DNA of 64,000 nucleotides from Oscillospiraceae bacterium (GTDB lineage: Bacteria > Bacillota > Clostridia > Oscillospirales > Acutalibacteraceae): NCBI GenBank assembly GCA_910574935.1, contig CAJTCU010000003.1:186001-250000 (forward strand), written 5' to 3'. Each line of letters begins with the position of its first letter. The first letter of the stretch is position 1. Shown here piece after piece: positions 27,148 to 35,011 of this stretch. Below the pieces are notes generated by a model. That model saw only the letters and a program-made list of their open reading frames with translations. It was not told the origin of the DNA and did not search any database. Both the position numbers and the translations under genes were made by a program.

Positions 27148-27795
27148 TTATCTGCCCCAAAGAGGCGCTGCGATCAGGTATAGAGCCGCCCAGTACAGGA
27201 GCATCACTGGCTTATGCCAAAAGTCCGGCAAGTGGCTCAGCTCTCCCTTGGCTACCATCATGTCCGAGACGAAAAAGCACGCCGTCCCCACAGCCAGGGG
27301 CCAGTATTCTGCCCCTGCTGTAAAGGGCAGCACCACCCCCAGGGCCAGCGAGGCCCCCAGCAGTGCTGGGTACAGACAAAAGGGCAGGGTCAGCCTGCCC
27401 AGGGTGGGCAGCTCTTTTCGGAACAGCCAGGCCACCCCCAGATAGGCCGCCGCCCACACCGCCAGACTCCAGGGACTCACCGGGGCCAGGCCCCAAAGCC
27501 ACACCACCAGGCAGACATGGGCCCCGCCAAACACCAGCATCCCCAAGACAAATTGCAGCTCTAAAAGAGCGTCCGCCGCCGTACACAGCAGAAAAAACCA
27601 GAACACCGGTTGTGTCATGGGATTTTCCCCACCCAGGCACAGGGCCAGGCCTGCCGAACCCACAGCCAAAAAACTGGCCGCGCACTTGGCAATCAGACTT
27701 TCCCGCGCCAACTTGGCTCCACGCAGAATAAAATAAAGGGCGAACAGCGCCCCCCAAAGGGGCAGCGCAAGGCAGGAATAGGTCAGCAGGCTCAT
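27148..27795 (-). CDS. YhhN/TMEM86-family membrane protein (possible lysoplasmalogenase)
   Basis: This 215-aa protein has about eight membrane helices. The segments ACFFVSDMMVAKGEL and PVMLLYWAALYLIA match the conserved end of the YhhN family; animal members hydrolyse the vinyl ether bond of lysoplasmalogens. The ATG at 27795 lies seven bases after AAGGGAGA. Clostridia can make plasmalogens, so a lipid role is reasonable, but bacterial activity is inferred. Confidence 0.78.
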   Translation of the reverse strand: MSLLTYSCLALPLWGALFALYFILRGAKLARESLIAKCAASFLAVGSAGLALCLGGENPMTQPVFWFFLLCTAADALLELQFVLGMLVFGGAHVCLVVWLWGLAPVSPWSLAVWAAAYLGVAWLFRKELPTLGRLTLPFCLYPALLGASLALGVVLPFTAGAEYWPLAVGTACFFVSDMMVAKGELSHLPDFWHKPVMLLYWAALYLIAAPLWGR

Positions 27796-27942
27796 GTCCA
27801 CGTCTCCCTTTTTCAATATTCCATAATCAATATGATTATAGGCTTCTTTTCAGTCTAACGCAAGAGGAAAATTGTTGTAGTACGGCACCCGCTCCACAGG
27901 GGCAGATCCATCTCCTGGATAGCTCTCAAAGGGCCTTCCCTT

Positions 27943-28110
27943 TTAGAACCTGTACCAATAGGATATTGCGTATGCCTTTCCGGCAGATTTTTCCATTGGA
28001 CTGCGTTACAAAACCTTATCAATCGTCAGATTGTCGGCGGTTCCGCGCCTTGCCACTGACAAAATCTGCTCGAAAATCCATACACCAATCTTATCGGTGC
28101 AGGTTCTTAG
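27943..28110. repeat. Family C intergenic element with 25-bp imperfect inverted ends
   Basis: This 168-bp element has left end TTAGAACCTGTACCAATAGG and a right end whose complement is CTAAGAACCTGCACCGATAA. It fills most of the gap between the YhhN gene and the MATE gene. The design is like families A and B, but the sequence is different. Only one copy was seen in this window. Confidence 0.7.
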
Positions 28111-28130
28111 TTTCGCTTGCTTCTTCGTTC

Positions 28131-29468
28131 CTATAGCCTCTTTACCCTGATATAATAGGCCGAGACCAGCAGCACCGCAGCGCCGGTCCAAGCCCCTACC
28201 TCCGCATAGAAAATACCCTCCTGCTCCAGCACCAAGGGCAGAAGCAGCGCGATGCCCACACGCATGACCATCTCCACAAAGCCCGAGGCCATAGGCACCA
28301 CCGTATCCCCCAGCCCCATCAGGGCCGAGCGGTAAATGTGCAGCATGTACAGAATAGGCAGGCAAAGGCTCATCACCGCCAGGTAGTGGTAGGCAATGGC
28401 CATGGAAGCCTCCACCTCCTCCGGCGTGCCGGAGATGAATAGCCCCAAAAATCCCTTGCCCAAAAGCAGCATGGCCACCGCGATAACGGCGGCTGTGATC
28501 AGGGCAATAATGGCCGCCGCGCGCATTCCCTGTTTAATGCGCTTAATCAGCCGTGCTCCCAGGTTCTGCCCCACAAAAGAGGTCACCGCGTAGCCGTAAG
28601 AGGTAGCGGCAATCTCCAGCAGGCCGTACAGCTTGTTGGTAGCTGTGAACCCGGCGATAAACAGCATGCCGTAGCGGTTCACCACAGACTGCACCACCAT
28701 GCCCCCGGCGGAGATAATGGCGTTTTGCAACGCCACCGGCGAGCCCAGCTTCAGCAGGGTGGCCGTCATCTCCCGCTGGGGCCAAAAGTCGCTCTTTTCC
28801 AGCTGAATGATGGTCAGCCTGCGCACATTCTGGTAACAGTAGACAGTAGATACCGCCTGGGCAATCAGCGTGGCCCCCGCCGCTCCAGCAATGCCCCAGT
28901 GCAGGCCCATCACAAAGAGCAGGTCCAGAACGATATTCACCACAGTGGCCACAATCACCGCGTACAAAGGGGTTTTGCTGTCCCCCAGGGCCCGCAGGAT
29001 AGAGGCCAGCAGGTTATATGCCGCTACAATAGGAATGCCGCTGAAAATAATCCGTAAATACAGGATGGAATTTCCAATGATGTCGTCCGGGGTGTTCAGC
29101 AGCCGCAAAACCGGGTGCGCGGCCAGCTGGCTGACCGCCAACATCACCACAGCGCCAATGCCGCACAGGGTTACCGAAACCCCCACCGACCGGGAGAGCT
29201 GGCGGTAGTCCTTAGCGCCAAAGTACTGGGCCATCAGGATAGAGAACCCCTGGGCCAAGCCCTGCACTACGCTAAGCACCAGCCAGTTCAGCCAGTCGGC
29301 CGCGCCCAGGGCCGCCAGTGCCTGAACCCCCACCACCTGGCCCACCACAGCGGTATCCACTACAGTATATAGTTGTTGAAAAACGTTTCCCACCATCAGA
29401 GGTAGAGCGAAAGAGATCAGCAATTTGACCGGGCTGCCCTCGGTCATGTTCCGGATTCGTTGTGCCAT
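28131..29468 (-). CDS. MATE-family multidrug/sodium antiporter
   Basis: This 445-aa protein has twelve expected helices and starts MAQRIRNMTEGSPVKLLISF, typical of the DinF/NorM-like MATE branch common in Clostridia. The segments PLMVGNVFQQLYTVVDTAVVG and FVGQNLGARL are family features. It would export cationic compounds using a Na+ or H+ gradient. The substrate is not predictable. GAGAGGAAC precedes the ATG. Confidence 0.92.
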   Translation of the reverse strand: MAQRIRNMTEGSPVKLLISFALPLMVGNVFQQLYTVVDTAVVGQVVGVQALAALGAADWLNWLVLSVVQGLAQGFSILMAQYFGAKDYRQLSRSVGVSVTLCGIGAVVMLAVSQLAAHPVLRLLNTPDDIIGNSILYLRIIFSGIPIVAAYNLLASILRALGDSKTPLYAVIVATVVNIVLDLLFVMGLHWGIAGAAGATLIAQAVSTVYCYQNVRRLTIIQLEKSDFWPQREMTATLLKLGSPVALQNAIISAGGMVVQSVVNRYGMLFIAGFTATNKLYGLLEIAATSYGYAVTSFVGQNLGARLIKRIKQGMRAAAIIALITAAVIAVAMLLLGKGFLGLFISGTPEEVEASMAIAYHYLAVMSLCLPILYMLHIYRSALMGLGDTVVPMASGFVEMVMRVGIALLLPLVLEQEGIFYAEVGAWTGAAVLLVSAYYIRVKRL

Positions 29469-29771
29469 GATTGTTCCTCTCTATAATAACTTAGTCGGTA
29501 ATCTATCTTATTTGGTATGATCTCCGGCTGGGGCCGCCTTTCCGCCCATTTTTGCGGTATGGGCTGGCGGGCCGCTGCCCCAGCCCTGCCTTTTTGCCTA
29601 AGAGGCGGGTTAGGCTTTGTGAAACTTTGCTTGTTTCTTCGCGTTACTTGACAGGGCAAGGCCGCGGAACTCTGGTTTCGTCTGCCGGCCCGGTCGGTTC
29701 ATATGGCAGACCCCACATCCTGAAAGGGGCCCAAGGCCCTTTCACCGCGAAATGCGCCCCTCTCTCTTGGC
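29469..29771. other. Intergenic region with one hairpin, no gene
   Basis: This gap between the MATE and phosphoesterase genes contains one hairpin, TGAAAGGG/CCCTTTCA at 29721-29744, 28 bases after the phosphoesterase stop codon. It may act as a terminator although no T run follows. No repeat family member or promoter could be recognised in the rest. Confidence 0.4.
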
Positions 29772-30671
29772 TTATGGATATAGCTCCACGCCGTATTCCC
29801 CCGCCGCTTTTCGCCAGTATTCCTCCGGCACTTGGGGCCAGGGCAGCAGCTGCCCGCACTCTTTCTGGTACAGCTGTGCCGCCCAGGCCGGCACAGCCCC
29901 GCAGGGGTCGTTGCCCGTTAGCACGTTATACCGCAGCATAGCAGCCCAAACCGGCGCGCGTGCTGCCAGGCCAGAGGTCTCCAGCTCTCGGAGCGTTCTC
30001 TGCCAGTCATAGGGGATGCGCAAAAATTCCGGCCTCCAGCGGCCTTCCTCCAAGTGGAGCAGCGTCATCTGCGCCACCTTTGCCAGCTCGGTGGCCTGGG
30101 CTGTTCCCGGCCGGGCTCTTCTGCATACCGGGTTGCCCACCGACCCCACGCAAACCAACCGCTTGCCTTGGTGAAAAAGGCTCCACTGTTTGTGGTTGTG
30201 GCCCTTTAACAGTAGGTCTGGGCCCAGGACCGCCAACTGCTGTAAGGTGCCGTCCTCTCCCCGCATAGCGGCCCGGGTTTTTTGGGGCGAACCGTGGCAA
30301 AGAGCCACCGCCGGGGCCCCGGCTGGCCGCCATTCATCATAAATAGGCAGGCTTTGAAACCAAGCCAGGTCCTTTTCGGTGAGATTCTCATAGCAGTGCA
30401 GCAGCGCCCCCTGGGAAGAGCACTCCCGCCATTCCCCGGGGTTCTCCCGGTGGGCCAGCATATACTCCTCCCGGTTGCCCCGGATAAACCGGCAGGCATA
30501 ACGGCTTTTTACCTGGTAGAGCAGCTCCAGCACCCGCTGGGGGTAGGGATGGTCTGTGACGTAGTCTCCTAAAAACAGATAATTCTCCACGCCCCGGGTC
30601 TGGGCATAGTCCAGGCAGGCCTTCAGGGCCAGGTAATTGCCATGCACGTCCGCCAGTACCGCCGCCCTCAT
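29772..30671 (-). CDS. Metallophosphoesterase (calcineurin-like), YfcE/serine-threonine phosphatase type
   Basis: This 299-aa protein has the two-metal motifs LADVHGN at residues 6-12, FLGDYVTD, RGNREE, CHGSP and KGHNH. The C-terminal 90 residues beyond the core contain an additional helical region. The substrate is unknown. Its ATG overlaps the stop of the upstream RNA methyltransferase gene by four bases, so the two are coupled. Confidence 0.85.
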   Translation of the reverse strand: MRAAVLADVHGNYLALKACLDYAQTRGVENYLFLGDYVTDHPYPQRVLELLYQVKSRYACRFIRGNREEYMLAHRENPGEWRECSSQGALLHCYENLTEKDLAWFQSLPIYDEWRPAGAPAVALCHGSPQKTRAAMRGEDGTLQQLAVLGPDLLLKGHNHKQWSLFHQGKRLVCVGSVGNPVCRRARPGTAQATELAKVAQMTLLHLEEGRWRPEFLRIPYDWQRTLRELETSGLAARAPVWAAMLRYNVLTGNDPCGAVPAWAAQLYQKECGQLLPWPQVPEEYWRKAAGEYGVELYP

Positions 30672-31399
30672 GGCCGCGCCCCCCTTCTATTGGTGAATAG
30701 GTAGGTCCCCACCGCCACGGCGACCGCCAGGTTCAGGGAGTCTACCATCTCGCTTTGGGCAATGAACAAGCTCTTCCCATAGCGCTGAAATTCTGGGGGC
30801 AAGCCGGTGGCCTCGTTGCCGAACACAAGGGTATACAGCCCCGGCTGGGGACAAGTTTCCGGGGTCAGTACTGTGGCGCCGTCCAGCATAAAGGGAAATA
30901 TCTCCCGCCCTTTGCCATAGGCGGCAAGATAGGCGGGAAAATCCGCAAACTCCTCTATTTCCAGCCGGAAAGCCGCGCCCATGGAGGCCCGCAGGGTCTT
31001 GGGGTGCCAGCGGTCCGCCCCACCGCCAATGAGGGCCAGGTTCCGGATGCCAAAGCCCAACAGCGTGCGCTGAATGGTGCCTAGGTTACCCATATCTGAG
31101 GGCTGCACCAGGGCCACATGGGGCGCTGCGGGGTTTAAGCAGCCGGGGTACTTGTACAGCTCTCCGGCGGCGTAGCAGACCTCTTTTTGGGCAATGCGTT
31201 CCAGAACCTTTTGGGCACAGTGGAAGGGCACCCCCAGCTCTTCACAAAGGGCACAAAGCTTGTCCTTCTCGCGAAAATCCTCCCGGTAATACACCGCCCG
31301 TACTGCCTGGGGGCGGCTTTTCAGCAGCTCGAAAGTGGGGAAAGGCCCCAGGGCATAGCTGTGGCTAAATTCTTTTTTATATTTTTTGGGTAATTCCAT
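30668..31399 (-). CDS. SpoU/TrmH-family RNA 2'-O-methyltransferase
   Basis: This 243-aa SPOUT-class methyltransferase shows the three knot motifs: VQPSDMGNLGTIQRTLLGFG, LVFGNEATGLPPEF and SEMVDSLNLAVAVAVGTY. Unlike most members it has a long N-terminal part (about 90 residues) without a clear substrate-binding domain. The target, rRNA or tRNA, is unknown. It is the first gene of a two-gene unit. Confidence 0.9.
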   Translation of the reverse strand: MELPKKYKKEFSHSYALGPFPTFELLKSRPQAVRAVYYREDFREKDKLCALCEELGVPFHCAQKVLERIAQKEVCYAAGELYKYPGCLNPAAPHVALVQPSDMGNLGTIQRTLLGFGIRNLALIGGGADRWHPKTLRASMGAAFRLEIEEFADFPAYLAAYGKGREIFPFMLDGATVLTPETCPQPGLYTLVFGNEATGLPPEFQRYGKSLFIAQSEMVDSLNLAVAVAVGTYLFTNRRGARP

Positions 31400-31528
31400 G
31401 TTGCCTCCTAAGGGAGCCTCCCTGCTGAAGTTATAAATAATGCGAAATATGACCAGGGACAGGCCGCAAAGGTTTCGTCAGTCTTTCCAAAGGCGTTAAA
31501 AAGCCCAGGCCTTGTCCAAAAAGGCCCC

Positions 31529-32056
31529 TTAATGCCGGGCCTTATAGCCAGTCTGGCGGCGGTTTGGCTCCGAAGGAGTCCGCAGCAGCAGGCCCGGCAG
31601 AAAAATCAACGCCGCGCCCACCACGCCCAGCGCCGCGATGCCGCCCGGGCTGCACAAAAGCGCAGCCGCACCCCCAAACCCCGGCAGATAGGTAACCAGC
31701 ACCTGGTCTGTGGCGGCAGGGTCCATAAGCAGGGCCTTGCTTTCGGAAACATTATCGGCTTGGATGATACTCTGTCCCTGGCTGGTCCCCACGATCCGTC
31801 CCAGGGCCGGACCCTGGGGACCCTTATAGAAGATCACATCCCCGGGCTGGGCGGCTTTGCCCTTTTTAATAAGGGCCAGGTCGCCGCTGTGCAGCTCCGG
31901 CTCCATCGCGGCATCCCCCACAGTAAAGAACATATAGCCAAAGGCCTCTGGCGGATCGCTCTGGCTGGTAAAAAGAAGCAGGTCCCCTGCCAGCAGAAAA
32001 ATCCACAAAAGGGCCAAAAGGCCCCGTAGAATCTGTATTACGGCTTTCATTTTCAT
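31529..32056 (-). CDS. SipW-like signal peptidase fold lacking catalytic residues
   Basis: This 175-aa protein has an N-terminal membrane helix (about residues 8-30), an S26-type core and a C-terminal helix (about 135-160), the layout of the archaeal/SipW branch of signal peptidases. The usual SMEP motif reads AMEP, with Ala50 at the nucleophile site, and the usual HRI motif reads GRIVG, with Gly86 where the general base belongs. The structural motifs HSGDL and PGDVIFY remain. It is therefore probably a non-catalytic relative. AAGGAGA precedes the ATG. It is divergent from an XRE regulator gene. Confidence 0.72.
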   Translation of the reverse strand: MKMKAVIQILRGLLALLWIFLLAGDLLLFTSQSDPPEAFGYMFFTVGDAAMEPELHSGDLALIKKGKAAQPGDVIFYKGPQGPALGRIVGTSQGQSIIQADNVSESKALLMDPAATDQVLVTYLPGFGGAAALLCSPGGIAALGVVGAALIFLPGLLLRTPSEPNRRQTGYKARH

Positions 32057-32175
32057 CGCGTCTCCTTTTGCCGGCGCTGATTCTATATTTTTTTATTATA
32101 CATCCAAGTCCCCGCCCTTCGCAAGCTTTTTTTGCCTGTGCAACTCCCCGTTGACACATTACCAGCCCTGGGTGG

Positions 32176-32204
32176 TAGCCTAGCAACCGCTTGCGTGCTA
32201 TAAT
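32176..32204 (+). promoter_or_regulatory. Extended -10 promoter of the XRE gene
   Basis: TGCTATAAT (32196-32204) is an extended -10 element 25 bases before the ATG; no good -35 is present at the usual distance. A TTGACA at 32151-32156 is too far away to pair with it. Confidence 0.4.
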
Positions 32205-32228
32205 AGGCACAAACGAAAGGAGTGTTTT

Positions 32229-32822
32229 ATGATGAATATCGCGGACCGTATTCAAGCCCTGCGAAAAGCCCGGGGCATCTCTCAAGAAGAGCTGGCCGAC
32301 CGGGTGGGGGTGTCCCGCCAAGCGGTTTCCAAATGGGAGGGCGAGCAGAGCACGCCCGACTTGGACAAGGTACTCCTCCTTAGCGACTACTTCCAAGTGA
32401 GTACCGACTACCTGTTGAAGGGAATCGAGCCTCCTCCCTCTGCCGGCGGCGACACCCGGCTGGGTAGCCGCATTCTGTACATTGCCTCAGTGGGGTTCAT
32501 TTTTATCGGCCTTTTTCTGGGCCTGGGGGGTTGGTACGAGGAGCAGAGCCTGTCTAATGTCTTAGGGGGCGCAGTCATACAGGCAGTGGGCGTGGCCGCT
32601 TACTTTATCGGCCGGGCCATTTCTGCCGAAAAGCCTGGCCTGTGGGTAAAGCTTCTGGACCTGCTGGGTATGGCCTTTATGCCCGCATCTATGGCAGTGG
32701 GGGCGCTGCTGCGCCAGATGGCCGCTCCATACCCCATCGGTCTGTTCCATTGGATGGTGTTTTTAGCATTGTACGCCGCAATAGGGGCCGCCGGATTTGC
32801 CGTGTTGAAAAGAGATCGTTAA
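32229..32822 (+). CDS. XRE-family regulator with C-terminal membrane domain
   Basis: This 197-aa protein has an N-terminal helix-turn-helix (about residues 6-62, RGISQEELADRVGVSRQAVSKWEGEQSTPDL) and about four membrane helices after residue 80. Such membrane-tethered XRE proteins are common in Firmicutes and usually act as local repressors. It is transcribed away from the signal-peptidase-like gene, so that gene and its own promoter are the likely targets. AAAGGAG precedes two adjacent ATG codons; the first is used here. Confidence 0.88.
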   Translation: MMNIADRIQALRKARGISQEELADRVGVSRQAVSKWEGEQSTPDLDKVLLLSDYFQVSTDYLLKGIEPPPSAGGDTRLGSRILYIASVGFIFIGLFLGLGGWYEEQSLSNVLGGAVIQAVGVAAYFIGRAISAEKPGLWVKLLDLLGMAFMPASMAVGALLRQMAAPYPIGLFHWMVFLALYAAIGAAGFAVLKRDR

Positions 32823-32917
32823 CACAGTCAAAAGCCATTTTGATTCCTTTGAATCAGGGTAGCAAAGCCGGCTCACTTAAAAATCAGCTTGGCCGGTTTT
32901 CCTGTGTGTTTCCTATA
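32820..32917. repeat. Family E intergenic element E3
   Basis: This element begins at the XRE stop codon with TTAACACAGTCAAAAG, matching the start of E1. The complement of its right end (TATAGGAAACACACAGG) resembles the same end sequence. It has weaker hairpins than E1. Confidence 0.5.
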
Positions 32918-33004
32918 GGGGTACACCGCCGGGCCTGTCCTCATTACAAAATGAGACCGAAGCGCAGCCATGTTTCCGCGCCCGGTCTTTTTTGTCTTTG
33001 GGAG

Positions 33005-33172
33005 TAGAGCCTGTTTGAACATAGAGGAAGTGCCGGATTTTCGCGCAAGACGCGGCGGTTTCAAGGAGAAATCCGCGGGGAATCCTTTCTGGTATTTCGA
33101 GAATTTCCCACACAAAAATCCACCCATATGGGGCGGAAAGAACGGCGTTTCCGATGTTTCAGACAAGCCCTA
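33005..33172. repeat. Family A intergenic repeat, copy A6
   Basis: This 168-bp copy has left end TAGAGCCTGTTTGAACATAG and a right end whose complement is TAGGGCTTGTCTGAAACAT. With E3 it fills most of the gene-free interval 32823-33267. Confidence 0.88.
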
Positions 33173-33267
33173 GATAAAGCAAATGGCTTCTGAATTGCAT
33201 GATGCGGAATGGTCTTTGCAGGCATAAAGTCTCTTCCTACCGGCTCGGGTCCTGTGCCTAGCGGCCC

Positions 33268-34779
33268 TTACATATCCCGGAACTTTCGAACCCGCCGCAG
33301 CTGCCGCTGTTTCCTCTTATAAAAGACCACCAGAATGAGATAAACCAAAATTAGCGCGCCAATGGCGGCCATTACCGCGATAAACCAGGGGGCGGTTAGT
33401 AAGGATTTTCCCTGTTCCCACCCGGCGATCAGGTCGCTGCGGGCCACCGACTCGGTAGCTACCACGTCTACTGTGGCAATCTCCTCATTGGCATAGCTGA
33501 GCACCACGGTGCCAATGACCTCGCCTTTGCGGATCGGAGCCTGGACGCTTTCCGGCTTGGTCACGGTTTTTATAATCGATTCCGGCTCCACGCTTTTGGG
33601 CAGCATTACACTGACATTCCGGTCTGCCGCCAGCTGAAGCTCGTCCTTTTGAAAAGCGTACTCCAGCTTCACCGAGCTGAGGATGTCCCCTTGGGAGACC
33701 ACAGTCTTTTTCTCCAGCTCGGTTAGGGCCCAGCGAAACAAGGTACGCAAGTCCCGCATCTCGTTATGGACGTCCTGCTGGTAGCCCTCCATGTCCCCCA
33801 TGGCCACCCCGATATAGGTGTAGCCATAGGCTGTAGCCGAGGCCGTTAGGCAAAATCCCGCCTGGTCGTGGGACCCGGTTTTAATGCCGTTTGCGTAGGT
33901 ATAAAAGTAGCTGTTGCCCAGGTGGTCCGGATAGTTCAGCAGCATTTTGTTGGTGGTGGTGGCGCCGTCTGGGTCCGGGTCCAGGTTGGTGGGCTCCTTG
34001 GGGTAGTAGTCCTGCTTGACGATGCTGGAAAAGTTGGGCAGGCTCATGGCGTACTTGGCAATAGTGGCCATGTCCCGGGCAGTGGAGTAGTGGTCCGGGT
34101 GGTGCAGGCCGTGAGGATTCGTAAAGTGGGTGTTCTTACAGCCCAGCTCTTTGGCCTTGGCATTCATCTGCTGCACAAAAAAGCTGCTTTTGCTGTAATC
34201 GATCATCTCCCCCTCCACCTGGTCATCCTGGCTGACCGAGGGCTTCGCCTCCTCCCCAGAAGAGGGCGTGCCCGGGTCCTCGGGGTTGGGCAGGTTCTCA
34301 GCGCTTAGCCGGCCGCTTTCGTAAAGGCCGTCTACGTAGTACATAAAGGTTAGGGCCGCGTCGTTGCCAGAGGGCACCATCATCAGGTTCAGCATTTGAA
34401 GCCCGGAGAGCTCCTCCCCCACCAAGATGCCCGCCAACGAGCTGCCCGTGCCCTCCAGGTCGTCCTCCACCTGTTGGGGCACGGTAATCAAGGCGTGCTC
34501 AATGTCTGGAATTAGCTCGTAGGCCACAATGTAGGTCATGATTTTTGTCATGGAGGCCATGGGCAGCTGTTCGTCGGGGTTATAGGTATACACCACCGTG
34601 TCGGTGTCCAGGTTCAAAAGGAACAAGGACTTGCAGTGGGGCTCAGTGCTCTCGTCCAGGTTGCCCAGATCCAGGTCCCAGTTGAAGGTAAAGCCCTCGG
34701 CAAAGCCAGGGGGCGCTGTAACAAATATTAGGGTCAGTACGGCCAAAAACGCCGCCGCAAATTTTTTCCATCTTTTCAT
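33268..34779 (-). CDS. D-alanyl-D-alanine carboxypeptidase (S11 family)
   Basis: This 503-aa penicillin-binding protein trims the terminal D-Ala of stem peptides. It has an N-terminal signal sequence (MKRWKKFAAAFLAVLTLIFV), catalytic SMTK at residues 76-79, SGNDAAL for the SxN motif and KTGSHDQAG for KTG. After the SxN motif there is an insert rich in Pro, Glu and Ser (about residues 160-200). A C-terminal helix anchors it in the membrane, replacing the amphipathic helix of PBP5. The ATG at 34779 follows GAGAGGAGC and gives the signal peptide; the frame extends further upstream. Confidence 0.94.
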   Translation of the reverse strand: MKRWKKFAAAFLAVLTLIFVTAPPGFAEGFTFNWDLDLGNLDESTEPHCKSLFLLNLDTDTVVYTYNPDEQLPMASMTKIMTYIVAYELIPDIEHALITVPQQVEDDLEGTGSSLAGILVGEELSGLQMLNLMMVPSGNDAALTFMYYVDGLYESGRLSAENLPNPEDPGTPSSGEEAKPSVSQDDQVEGEMIDYSKSSFFVQQMNAKAKELGCKNTHFTNPHGLHHPDHYSTARDMATIAKYAMSLPNFSSIVKQDYYPKEPTNLDPDPDGATTTNKMLLNYPDHLGNSYFYTYANGIKTGSHDQAGFCLTASATAYGYTYIGVAMGDMEGYQQDVHNEMRDLRTLFRWALTELEKKTVVSQGDILSSVKLEYAFQKDELQLAADRNVSVMLPKSVEPESIIKTVTKPESVQAPIRKGEVIGTVVLSYANEEIATVDVVATESVARSDLIAGWEQGKSLLTAPWFIAVMAAIGALILVYLILVVFYKRKQRQLRRVRKFRDM

Positions 34780-35011
34780 TGGGCTTTGCTCCTCTCTTAA
34801 GGTCATGGACCTGGTCTCATCCGCCGTCTTGGCCGGCGCACCTTGTGGGGAGTTTCTTCCGCGGGCGCGGAAACGTCCGCCGCGCCCCTGTTTCTCGGCC
34901 TTTTCGGTTTCCCTCATATCCGTTTATATGTGCAAGGGCACAAACCCGTGGCCACAGGCCTGCATCACCATAATAATAAAAAATTATTATAGAAAAACAC
35001 CCCGGTAAAAT

